Part shown: in pieces, positions 47,311 to 58,700 of the stretch | Layout: each line of letters opens with the position of its first letter | How positions within the stretch are numbered: position 1 is the first letter of the stretch | Origin: Pistacia vera | Lineage: Eukaryota; Streptophyta; Magnoliopsida; Sapindales; Anacardiaceae | Length of the DNA: 64,000 nt | Assembly (NCBI RefSeq): GCF_008641045.1 | Contig: NW_022196258.1 | Coordinates: forward strand, 620,001 to 684,000 | Direction: 5' to 3' | Notes under the pieces: generated by a model | Database searches by the model: none | Told to the model about the DNA's origin: nothing | What the model saw: only the letters and a program-made list of their open reading frames with translations | Position numbers and translations under genes: made by a program

Positions 47311-48361
47311 CACCTCCTTTTTCCAATAAAAACAGTTAAAAGTGACCTAGGAATTATTAATTTTGTTGCCTTAATTCAAGAAATTAAATAAATTTACTCA
47401 TTTATTGATGAGATGTCACTAAACTCAATCGGAGTCGAACTAAAGGCAAATGACTTATCCTTAATTTTGGTTATTATATTAAGTAGTATTATCCTTAATT
47501 TTGGTTATTATATTAAGTAGTATATAACTAGACTAGGGATGGGCATTTGGCCTGGATCGTCTAGGACCTACCCTTGCTCGAACGAGCCAAAGATTTCCTA
47601 AAACAGTCGAGGGTCAGGATGGGCCCAAGCCCTATGAAATTTCTCGGCCTCAGAGACAAGTCAAGGACGGAGGTGGTCATAGCTCCGCCCCGACCTACCC
47701 CATTAATTAAGATTAAACATTTAAAATTCTAATAAATTAATAAAAAAAATACAAGCAATACTTTGAAGGTACAAAACTATAAATGTAAAATTAATTTTTC
47801 CTATTTCAATTCAAAAAGTATATTATAGACCAAGAGAAAAAAATAAAAAGCAAATTTCAAGGTTTTTTTTTTTTTTTTTTTTTTTAAAATGAGGAGAGTC
47901 TAAAAAATGTAAATTAATAATGAAGATTTAGAAATAATTTAATTATAGATCTTGAAATCCATCAATTTGTCAAAGACCAATTATATGGAAAACACATTAA
48001 ACGCACAGGTGAGAGTTAGAATTTACCGTCAATTTTTTTATATAAAATCTTTTGTATTCGACGAAATTGTTACATGCTTGATTTTCTCTAATTTGTGATA
48101 TTTATACAAATTTTAAATGCAAATTTCTGCATTTTATAAATTTAGAATTCCATTCCTCAACATTTCATAACTTTAGTAAATTACAACATGAATTTCCCAC
48201 GTAAAAAAATTTGGAATTAACATAAAGGTTTCCACAATAAAGAAAAAAAATATTAATGAATAGTGAAATACCATATACTATGAATTTTGAATTATGTAAC
48301 CAATATTTTTCTCTCACTACACCACAAAAGTTACTAATATCTCACTACAACACAAAGGTTA
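47311..48361. other. No gene seen; inside copy C
   Basis: Counterpart of 29137-30212, including ctagggatgggca near 47533 and a poly(T) tract near 47863-47885. Confidence 0.5.
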
Positions 48362-48886
48362 CTAATATCTCACTACAACACAAAAAATTGGCGGTGAGCA
48401 GGCCACAACAAGCCCAAAAATGAACCAATACATTATCGGCTCGAGGAATAGGTGGCCAACAGTAGCCACAAGGGCGCATGCAATAACCCCCATGCCAACT
48501 TTCAGTACCAGCTACCCAATTCTTGGGCATTTACTCAATATACACGATTTACACACCATTGAGAGGCAGAGACCATATAAAAAACATAAACTGCCCAAAA
48601 AAAAAAATGGGTACTGCAAAAATCACATTGATTCTAGCTTTCAGCAACGTATTAAACAGAGTTTTGTCAAACGACATTGTAATCGCAATGGCAACAATCA
48701 TGCTACCTAAAAATATGTATGCGTTTTCTACTGTGAATAATGGAACTTTAGGCCCTCAGCATCCCCCGCACTAATCCCAGGTGGAGTAACACTTGGTTGA
48801 GTAACAATACCAATCTCAGGTTCTTCATTAGAAGTAACACTTGGAATCAGTTATGAAATCAGTTCGAAAGACGGAGGTGTAGTCAT
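48362..48886 (-). pseudogene. Four-span membrane protein, copy C1
   Basis: Counterpart of 30213-30734. ATG at 48886 (MTTPPSFELIS) followed by TAA at 48853-48851, the same nonsense position as in A1. Two further lesions are specific or shared with C2: a one-base loss in ggccctcagc (A1 has ggcccttcagc) near 48754, and an expanded A run near 48596-48607. These shift the frame, so no long ORF remains. The last segment ends SPPIFCVVVRY, as in A1. Confidence 0.6.
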
Positions 48887-49334
48887 GCTGTGATCCTAAA
48901 TGCAGCCCAAAAATCCAAATAAAAGATATTAATTTTATCAAAAAGTAGATTAAAAAAGGAAAAATGTCAAAGAAAAAGAAGATAGATATCCCAACTGCAA
49001 GATTCATAAATGCTCACTTGCAATTACAATACACAATATGAAGAACAACATATCAAAAAAGGATGGGTGAGAAACCAATTAAGGCCATTAAGGTAGTTGA
49101 AAGTGAAGTCTCACACATTATGCATAAATACAACTGATTACTAAAAATAGATAATAATAGCTGCACTAAGAATACGAAACCTATTAAGTCTAGGGATGGG
49201 CACGAGCTGGGTCAGGGTCGAGTCAGGGCCGAGTTGGGGCTAGGGACCCTTGTCTCTAGGTTTGGCCTGAAAGCCCAAAGGGATTCCCCGAATCCAGCCT
49301 ACGGAGATTTCGAGGAATTCGGGGAATCCCTAAA

Positions 49335-49388
<54 letters not shown>

Positions 49389-51065
49389 TTATAATGAATC
49401 AAATGTACATATAATAATACTATTATAGTATTATACTGTACTATATTAAAATTGTTGAGGGTTATATCCATTTTTTTTAAGTTCTTATCAAATTATCAAA
49501 AAATATGTTCTTATGAAATGATACATTAATTCTATTTGATAAATGATAAATTTGTCTATTAAGATATAATTTCTTTTTAAATCTTAATTACAATTCATTC
49601 GTAATGTCATTACCATAATTTATTATTTATTAATTAAATAAATGACTTAATACATATATATCATGTATTTATGTTATTAACGTTTACAAGTTATTTGAAT
49701 AAAAATATAAGACCCAAAAAAAAAAAAAAAAAAAACGAGTATGCTGAAACAAATTAAATCCAAAGATTAGAGAGAAGCATATATTCTTAACCAGGAAAGA
49801 ACACGAGAATTCTTGGAATTAAACAGCAGAGTAGGAGAGTCGCCTCCTTACATATTACAAAAGAAGGTAATCAAACCAGAAAAAAAAATTGGTCTTGAGG
49901 TTATTCAACACTTCAAACAAATAATATTTAAAAAAGAAAAAGAAAAATAATAAATCATTGTTATTAAACTGAACAAGCATCTACATGTATATTAACAATA
50001 CTGAAATTATTGAAATTTAGGGTTGATAGTGATACCTTTGCACAATGAACCAAGAAGACTACATGAGTGATCGCTGGAATAAACAAAAGTGTTTGTCGGA
50101 ACAGAACAGACCCAGAAATCACCAATAAAACAGAAGAAGTAGAACCAAAGAAACAAAGAGGTAGCCGGATTCAGGAGTCGCCGGTAAGAAGAAAACGTTC
50201 GCCAAGATCGTCGATTGCCGAAAAAAAAAAAAAAAAAAAACTTAGATGCTGTTCTGGGGTTCAAGATTTAGGACTATTAGACAATTCCTTAAGATTATAT
50301 TTATCTTAAGATCAATTATATTTTGCTTAAGATTATAATTATATACATAACGAAAAAATCAATTCCATGCAAGATGGGTGAAGTCTCTTGCATTCCTAAG
50401 TAAACTCCTTTTCTAAAATTAAATTTTTATTTTTGCATTATTTCTATAATAAACTCATAATTGTTTAAATTAATTACAATATAAAAATAATTATTTTGTG
50501 TTGATAAAGTAAATTATAAAACGATAAGATTAATTATAATTTTTAGTTTAAAATTGTAAGAAAATCTAAATGATTTTAGGAAAAATTATGATTTATGTGA
50601 CTAATAATCATAATTATTAATTTTAAAAAAGTATGCAAATTATATTTTGCCAACTGCAATGTGGTTAAGTTATAAAATAAAATGTATATAATATAAACAT
50701 ATTTTCAAATTTTAATAATTATACGGCCATGTGTTTTGGAAATATTATACAATATATAACATTGGGGTTAATTACTTGGCACCTCCAAGGTTTAAAAACT
50801 TTATTTCTCTTAATTTTAGGAAACTAACGTGGTTCCCTCTAAATGTAAGTTTTGTCAAATAAACAATATAAGAGGTAAAAAAGATATTTTAAATAAATTA
50901 TGAACCTTTTTTAAATATGAAATATTTGACCAATGGACACGTTACTTGGGGTTAGAGTGTTAGTTTTTGAAAATCAATAGGAAAGTGTTTTCACGCTAAA
51001 CTAGTTAGGGATAAACTATTAATGAATAGAAAAATACCATATACAATGAATTCTGAATTATGTAA
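48887..51065. other. Flank of copy C1, with long poly(A)
   Basis: Counterpart of 30735-33300 without the short LTR-type element. The possible 5' leader exon lies near 50230-50040 on the minus strand and ends in a GTATCAC donor. Poly(A) tracts lie at 49340-49386, 49717-49734 and 50222-50240. Confidence 0.5.
49340..49386. repeat. Poly(A) tract, about 47 bp
   Basis: An uninterrupted A run; the matching tract in copy A (about 31615-31631) is 17 bp. It creates spurious poly-Lys and poly-Phe frames. Confidence 0.95.
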
Positions 51066-51662
51066 CTAATATTTTTCTCTCAGTACACCACAAAAGTTAC
51101 TAATATCAACACTAGTTACTAATATCTCACTACAGTACAAAAGTGACTTATATCTCACTACAATACAAAAAATTGGTAGTGAGCAAGCCACAACAAGCCC
51201 AAAAGTGAACCAATACATTATCGGCTCAAGGAATAGGTGGCCAACAGTGGCCACAAGGGGTACGTAGTAGCTCCCATGCCTAACTTTTAGTACCAGTCGC
51301 CCAATTCTTGGGCATTTACAGAATTTACACACCATTGAGAGGCAAAGACCATATAAAAAACATAAAATGCCCAAAAAAATGCAATACTCCTGGAAAAATC
51401 ACATGGATTCTAGCTTTCAACAACGTATTAAACAGAGTTTTGTCAAACAACATTGTAATCGCAATGGCAGCAATCATGCTACCTAAAAATATTTATGCAT
51501 TTTCTACTGTGAATAATGGAACTTTAGGCCCTCGGCATCCCCCGTACAAATCCGAGGTGAAGTAAAACCTGATCGAGTAAAAATACGGATCTTAGGTTCT
51601 TCATCAGAAGTAATGCTTGGAATCAATTCTGGAATCGGTTCGGAAGACAAAGGTGTTGGCAT
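51066..51662 (-). pseudogene. Four-span membrane protein, copy C2
   Basis: ATG at 51662 (MPTPLSSEPIPELIPSITSD). Codon 12 is sense, as in A2. A base missing in ggccctcggc near 51532 changes the frame before the FTVENAYIF block. The rest (CFLYGLCLSMV, then LEPIMYWFTFGLVVACS) reads in another frame and runs past the usual stop to 51066. Unlike A2 it keeps the region of the third and fourth membrane segments, so the A2 deletion came after the segmental duplication. Confidence 0.55.
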
Positions 51663-52491
51663 GCTGTGATCCTAAATGTAGCCCAAAAATCCAAATAAAA
51701 GATATTCGTTGATTATGATATGAAAAAATAAATTAGAAAAGGAAAAGGTCAAAGAAAAAGAAAATAGATATCCCAACAGCGAACAAAGGTTTCAAGATTC
51801 ATAAATGCTCACTTGCAATTACAATAAACAATATGACAATATCAAAAATGGATGGGTAGAGGAACCAATTAAGGCCAAAAAGGTAGTTGAAAGTGAAGTC
51901 TCACACATTATGCAGAAATACAACTGATTACTAAAAATAGATGGTAATAGTTGCACTATGAAGACGAAAACTATCAAGTCTAGGGATGGGCACGAGTTGG
52001 GTCGGAGCCAGGTTGGGGCCGAGGACCCCTGTCTCCGAGCTCGCCCCGAAAGCCCAAGGGGATTCCAAGTCTATATGATTTTAGAAAAAATTATGATTTA
52101 TGTGACTAATAATCATAATTTTTCATTTTAAAACGATATGCAAATTATATTTTGTCAACTACAATATAGTTAAGTTATAAAATAAAATGTATATAATATA
52201 AACATATTTTCAAATTTTAATAATTATACTACCACGTGTTTTAGAAATATTATGCAGTATATAACATTAGGGTTAATTATTTGGCACCCGCAAGGATTAA
52301 AAACTTTATTTCTCTTAATTTTAGGACATTAACGTAGTTCCCTCTAAATGTAAGTTTTGTTAAATTAACATGACAACATAAGAGGTGAAAAAGATTACTT
52401 AGGGTCAGAGTGTTATTTTTGAAAATAAATAGGAAAGTGTTTTCACGCTGAACCAATTAGGGTGGCAGTGTAATAAACCTTATAATATTAT
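51663..52491. other. Second unit flank of copy C
   Basis: Counterpart of 33865-34699, including ctagggatgggca near 51980 and the same internal junction at gattccaag. Confidence 0.5.
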
Positions 52492-53029
52492 GGGGTTGTT
52501 TGGATCGAGTTAATATTAATAACTAGGGTAATATTTTTTAAATTGAGCAGATGACGATATTTGGTTGGTTTGTAAAAAATTATTCCCAAAATATTTTATG
52601 ACAAACAGTAGTATTTGGGGGGTAAATTTCCAGTAATCTTAATACTGGGGTGGGGGCTGTTATTAAAACTTACCTTGGTATTACAATTTTTTTCCCATAT
52701 TATCCCTAAACAGTTAAGCATTTGGTCCAAATTAACCTTATATATGTTAATATTTACAAAACACCCAATCACTCATGTAGACACTTTTGTCCTCGCTATT
52801 TAAATTTTTATGACGACATTGCTCTTGTTATTATCATTATTTATAGAAATGCCATTATACCCAGAACTAGCCACCATCGACCACAGCCGGAGGCTGCCAA
52901 AAATCTCCATAATGGTGTACGATCGACCATGCGCGGGTGAGGTTTTTTCCGACCATGGATCTGTTGAAAAAAGCTAGATCTTGCTATTTCTATGGTCGTG
53001 AAATGACCAACGTTTCATGGCCAAAGACT

Positions 53030-54649
53030 TGTTGGAGTAGTTACCCTAGAGCCAATCAATTATTGTAGAATTGACTCTTTGAAATAATGTTTATTAATCA
53101 ACAAAAATGCATTATCCACTATATCACGTAAATCATATTATATGTATTGATATATGTCCTTAGGATGGTAGAACCATGACGAGGGTATCAAGTGTTTCAA
53201 ATCTTGATAGTAAGAACCCTATGATCACATATAGTGGCCATTCTAGAAATGTTCGTAGTCCTAGTATTATTCTAACCAAGGACACGGATAATACGGTAAG
53301 ACTATTATAGTGTTGAACGACCTTGTCGAAAGGCAGTGACTGATCTCACTTGTCAAGGTTGTTTGCTGACAACTTAGTGTGACACATGGGTGCTTACTGT
53401 AGGCAAGTTCACTGGACTGGACAGACCCACCAGAGGATTCCATATGGATGGTAACCCTAGTGTCTATGGAATAAATCCTCTAACGGATGGTGGTGTATGT
53501 GATCCTTAGACTTGAGATCACCAGAGCGCCTTGTGCACCAATTGGTGTAGTTTGACACTGGCCCAATGTAGTTCTATTCAGAGCTATCAATGCGGTAGTG
53601 ATTGGCTATATTGAGAAGTGTATCAAGACTATGATGGATCGACAAAGGATTCATCACTCCTGAGTACGGGAGAAGTTATCTTACTGGGTAATTCAGTAAA
53701 TGACAATGACACTAAATTTGTGGCCACAGTGGGATTGAGTTGATGCTCAATCCAATTTAATATTCCTGTCCTTGGTCCAATAACTAAATACAAACATATA
53801 GAGGATATGTAAGGCTTACACTATTTATGTACCTCAATCTCGATGAGATAACAGTTGATGAAAGGATTTAATTGCACGGTAACCATATCGTTGATAGACT
53901 ATGGTTTCGCTGAATTGGAATCTATAGGTGGCCATGATGCCTTGCTAGGGGTCAATCTTGGTATATGTGTAGTGAGACGATTAATTGGTGTTAATTGCGA
54001 TACTACGCACTGTCAATATGATGAGGAGCCTATGGGTCATACACTTAGAAGATAATTTAAGGATCAATTTGTGATAAGGGTATTTTTGTCTTCCAAGACG
54101 AAAAGGTGTTATTATAATCTCACAGTGCAATTAAATTTGCTGAGGTTGTTACCTGTATTTAATTTTAATATTAAAATTAAATTAGTGAGATTATATTTAA
54201 ATATATTTGTGTATATATTTAAATGAATTATTATTATTAATTAAATATTAATATATTATTATATATATTAATTGATTTTAATTATAATAATAATTAATTC
54301 ATTAAAATACCATAAAGGATGTAATGTGTTTGGTTGTAAGGGTGAACTAGGGTTGGAGCTTATGACCATTCCTGAGTAGAATATGGTTTTAATTGTTGCA
54401 CTATATAAGTGCAACTTAAAATTAAAACAAAGAAAAAGATTCATTCAATTAAAACCCTAGCCACCCAAAAGGTTCTCTCTCTCTCACGTTGTCTTCTGCA
54501 AGTGAAGAAGAAAATTTTTCAATTTTGATTGTTCTTAATTCTTGATGTCGGCGATTGTTCTAGCAAAACAATTGTCAGTTCTTCAAATTATCTTCGTGTG
54601 GACTTCCATGAGTGTAATCCTACATTGGATTATTTGGCGAAGAATCACA
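53030..54649 (+). mobile_element. Solo LTR, Copia-like, copy C only
   Basis: About 1620 bp, starting TGTTGGAGTAGTTACCC and ending GAAGAATCACA. It contains ccttagacttgagatcacc and ends in a leader-like region (aaaccctagccaccc, then cttgatgtcggcgatt). No matching target duplication was found: agact lies on the left and a minisatellite on the right, and neighbouring host sequence was lost. An ORF at 53855-54055 is incidental. Confidence 0.75.
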
Positions 54650-54746
54650 TGAACAGTAGACGGTAAACAGTAGTCGGTGAATAGTAAATGGTGAATAGTA
54701 GATGGTGAATAGTAATAATGAACAGTAGATGGTGAGCAGTGGTGGC
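54650..54746. repeat. 14-bp minisatellite, seven units
   Basis: Units of the form tgaayagtagatgg follow the LTR end directly. The seventh (tgagcagtggtggc) merges into host sequence that in copy A reads caacagtggtggctgg. Confidence 0.85.
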
Positions 54747-55294
54747 TGGCTACCAGCAGTGGCTTGGGGTGTTTTTGTTAAGTTTAAAACAGTTTTGGTT
54801 GCTAGAGTGTTTTTGCTAAATCTTAAAAGTAGGGGGTTAAAAAAAACTATTCAAAAAATAATAATAAAAATTACTGTTATATTAATATTTAAAAATGAGA
54901 GCAATTTAGTAATCTATATAACATACCCATCCATTTATCCCCCCAACCAAACATATTATTCACCAATTTATTTGAACCAACCAAACACATTTTCTAAACA
55001 TTCATAATAATCTTCAAGGTGATCTTTTATTCCGTTAATATAATATCTTCATATAATAAAACTTTATATGATCCAAACGCTCCTTATAGAGTAATTCCTA
55101 ACAATATTGGAAGAAAAACTATATTAAAGAAAAATTATTTATTTTTCTCACATCTTAAATTTATTGAAAATGAGCATCAATAAAAAGGTTTAAAATAAAA
55201 CAAAAGAGTTTTGATTAAAATTCTGGATACAGTTTTATTTTTACAAAATAAGGGAGAAGTTATACATATTGGGAAATGAATACAATAAATTTAT

Positions 55295-55461
55295 GGAAAA
55301 TAATACAATCCCCGAAAAAAGGATATCGAATTCATGCACGGATAGATATAGCACCATCGTGACTGTTGATTAATTATGAAATTTGTTTTAAAAAAGTGGA
55401 CGATGCCACGTCTCTTCGATGCATGAATTCGGTATCCCTTGTCTGTAACATAGCATTACTT
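55295..55461. mobile_element. 167-bp MITE with 9-bp target duplication
   Basis: Flanked by taaatttat at 55286-55294 and 55462-55470; copy A has one taaatttat at the empty site near 35960. Subterminal inverted repeats ggatatcgaattcatgca and tgcatgaattcggtatcc lie inside. A 9-bp duplication is typical of Mutator-like elements. Confidence 0.85.
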
Positions 55462-55678
55462 TAAATTTATATAAGTATGTCAAAATCAGTTAGATGTAAA
55501 AAATTAATAAAATAATTTTTTTTAGATTATGATTTTTTTTCTTATCTCACATGTTTAATATTAATTAACGATATATATTACCTTAATTTTGACTCTTAAC
55601 ATAGACCCTAATCACATGATTTAGAAATAAATTCGTGAAAAAACTTTAAAAGAGAGAAAATAAAATAAAGAAAAAAGC

Positions 55679-55711
55679 ATGGCCTTTACACAACAGCTAC
55701 AACAACAGTAA
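55679..55711 (+). promoter_or_regulatory. Upstream ORF of the TBC gene
   Basis: ATG at 55679 encodes MAFTQQLQQQ and a TAA ending two bases before the main ATG. It is kept in both duplicate copies. Its context (aaagcATGGC) is a good plant initiation context, so it could lower translation of the main ORF. Confidence 0.5.
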
Positions 55712-55713
55712 GC

Positions 55714-58700
55714 ATGAACATTAATCACCAAAACAGCAACACCACCAAAGAAGAAGAAGAGGAAGAACAAAATCAAAATCATCCCCAAAGAGACACCATT
55801 TCTGCCTCAACCCTGGATTCCAGATTCAACCAAACCCTCAAGAATGTTCAGGGGTATGTTAAAAAGGCTTCCTTTTTACAAATTTTATCGTAAATTTCAT
55901 TTTTTTTGCATCAGATTTGAGTGCCCATTTGGGGATTAGCTGCAGATCTTGGAAATGGTTTCTGGGTGTTTTGTTTATTGGTTTTTTGATTGGTTGTTGT
56001 GGGTTTTGTGTGGATTTGGGGATTGGTTTTGGTGGGTATGGTAGATCTCTTTAGTTGGGGTTGGTGATCTAGAATTTGAGTGTTATGTGAAACTTTAGGT
56101 TTTGACCTTTGAGATGGGTGATCTAGAATTTGTTTTTTGTGAAATTTAGTGAGAGAAGAGTTGTGTGATTAGTTAGAGTTTGATGAATTCATTGCTTCAA
56201 AAGAGAACGTGAGGAGAGGAAACGGAAGATTGAAGATTCATTTGGATCTAAAATATTTTAAACCATGATTTTTTTTTTTTTTTGGTTGTTTAAGCCTAGT
56301 GTTATTGTAAATTAGTGGAGTGTGATTTACTTGGGGAATTACATTAGGTTTATTATGGTTTGATGTATGACAGTTATGAATTTGTTATTTATGAAACTTT
56401 ACTTGCATATTCTAAATTTGCTGACTGATACTGAGTGCAGAATTGCAAATAAGTTAGTATGGTCTTAGGTGTCATTTTTTTTGTGGAAGTTGCTGCGATT
56501 AGCTACAGATTGTAGAAATTTTCATTTAATTATCGAAACACTTCGATTTTTGTGCAAAGCTGTGATCAGTAAAATTCTTCGTCAGATTGTTAATGGCTTC
56601 CTTTAATATTGCTGGCTGTTGTCTCCATTGCATGATAGATAGATTCCAGCATTTTGCTTATACCAATTGGTAATGACAGGATGATACTGGTATTGGTTGT
56701 TTGAAATGATGTTATCTCATATTTACAGAGTTCACATAAAATGCTTCTATAGCTGTTGTGCCAGCATTTTGTTTTCTGTATCTTTTTTCTGGAAATATCT
56801 GTTCATCATCATCCTCTGGTACAAGCTATAAGATTGCTGTAATTTGTAACTTGGTTTCTGTATCTTTCTTGTGATTTAGGTTGCTTAAAGGTCGCAGTAT
56901 TCCTGGTAAAATATTGCTGACCAGAAGGGCAGAGCCTATAGAGGACCCAAGCTTACATTCCCCAAGTTTTGGACGGAGCCTCTCTCAGAATGACGCTGGG
57001 ACAAGCGATCACATGCATGATTCCGTAGAGGTATCATTAATGATAAATATTCCTTTATTTTTTTTATTTATTTTTTTTAATTTCACAATTTAAGTATCAT
57101 TTGAAATTTAAATATTAAAGGATTTGATTTGCTATTTACTTATCATGCAGGTAGAAGACCAGGATACAACCAAGCCAAATAATGGAAATTCTTATAAGTT
57201 AAAGTCAACAAATTCAAATATTGAAACTATGTTCAAAGAATCTCAGAAGTCCAGCATGGGTGCTAGAGCTACAGATTCTGCAAGGGTTATGAAATTTACG
57301 AAGGAGCTATCTGGTTCAATGGTCATATTAGGTATCCTGCTATATAGCTTCTTGCTTATCTATTGGTATAGAAATTTCCAAAGGAACTGATTTGGTTTTT
57401 AATTGAGATTAGGATCCTTTATTATTATTATTTTTTTCTATCTCTCTACTAGCTTCTAATTTATACTGTATTCTTTTTTGCTTAATCATTCAGAAAGATT
57501 ACGAGAGTTAGCTTGGAGTGGTGTACCACCATACATGCGCCCTACTGTATGGAGGCTTCTCTTGGTAAGCCTTATGCTCTATTACTTGCCATCAATTTAG
57601 GAAGTACATTGACAACAGAGTTTGTTTATGATCATTTCTTTGGAAATTCTCTCACTGGTAATTTTTTTAAGCGATGTTTTTAAGAAAATTTTGGACTAAT
57701 AAACTCTTTGATGAACGAACAGTTGTACATGTAAAGAACTATGGTGTGGATTTCTTGTTAATCTGTATGCATAAATTGGTTGCTTTATGCTAACTCTGGT
57801 GAGAGAGATCAATTGAAAGATGTGGAAGCTGGTTTGTGCTCATTCTATGTACCGTACATATTTTGAGTAGGAATTGGCCTTTTAGTTTATTACTCAACTG
57901 ATATTGAGGCTTGATGTGTTGGCTATAGGTCTGCTGTTGTTTCCTTACAATTCATTATGGTTCTGTTTGTCTTTTTTAGTTAGTGGTCGTCTATTCCTAT
58001 TGTTCAAAAGTTAAAAGGAATCATTTTAGGAGCATGCATTCAAGTGATTGTCTCCATCTGAGTACCGGGATTTACATAATCTGGCCTCTTAAGTAACATG
58101 AATCATCTTTATTGAATATAGTTTTTTTCCTGTTGAAATTTAAATATGAACTGACAACAGGGATATGCACCACCTAATTCAGATAGAAGGGAGGGAGTCC
58201 TGAGAAGGAAGCGTAGTGAGTATCTTGACTGTGTTGCTCAGTTTTATGACATTCCAGATACTGAACGTTCAGATGATGAAATCAACATGCTTCGCCAGGT
58301 ATTTTGACAGAAACTGCATATCAGTCTTGATCTTTTTGTTTAACTTTCCACATGACCTTGACAGTTGTCTTTACTTTCTTGTTAGATTGCTGTTGATTGT
58401 CCAAGAACCGTGCCTGATGTTACTTTCTTTCAGCAAGCACAAGTTCAGAAATCCTTAGAGCGCATTCTTTATACATGGTTAGACAATATTCTTACCCTTG
58501 TAGCCCCAGTTACCCATATCTTTTACATGATGGAATCTGTGCCAGTGAGAGACCGTTTAAATGATTGAAGTAGCTTGAGATTGAGCTGAATGCAGAAGGA
58601 AGAGCTTCTCACTTTTGATTGAATATTCAATCAATTGAATCCTAAATTTTATGAAAAAGTTCCTGCTCTATGCTTGGTTTTTTCTTATTGCTGTACCTTG

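Larger units (their letters stand above)
52492..55084. mobile_element. Non-autonomous DNA transposon, copy C, interrupted
   Basis: Same element as 34700-35757: starts GGGGTTGTTTGGATC, ends GATCCAAACGCTCCT, flanked by tat. The solo LTR 53030-54649 and a 14-bp minisatellite lie inside it, and about 100 bp of the original interior (35293-35405 in copy A) is missing. Confidence 0.65.
45000..58233 (+). repeat. Segmental duplication, copy C
   Basis: Partner of 28400-39414. Copy-specific insertions are the solo LTRs 45727-47305 and 53030-54649 and the MITE 55295-55461. Subtracting them leaves about 9.9 kb, as in copy A. Homology on the right stops at 58233 only because copy A is truncated there. 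Confidence 0.9.

Noticed and set aside
49234..49471. ORFs with long poly-Lys or poly-Phe runs
   Set aside because: Created by the poly(A) tract; same for the poly(T) tract near 6300.
53855..54055. 66-codon ORF
   Set aside because: Inside the body of a solo LTR, with no domain.
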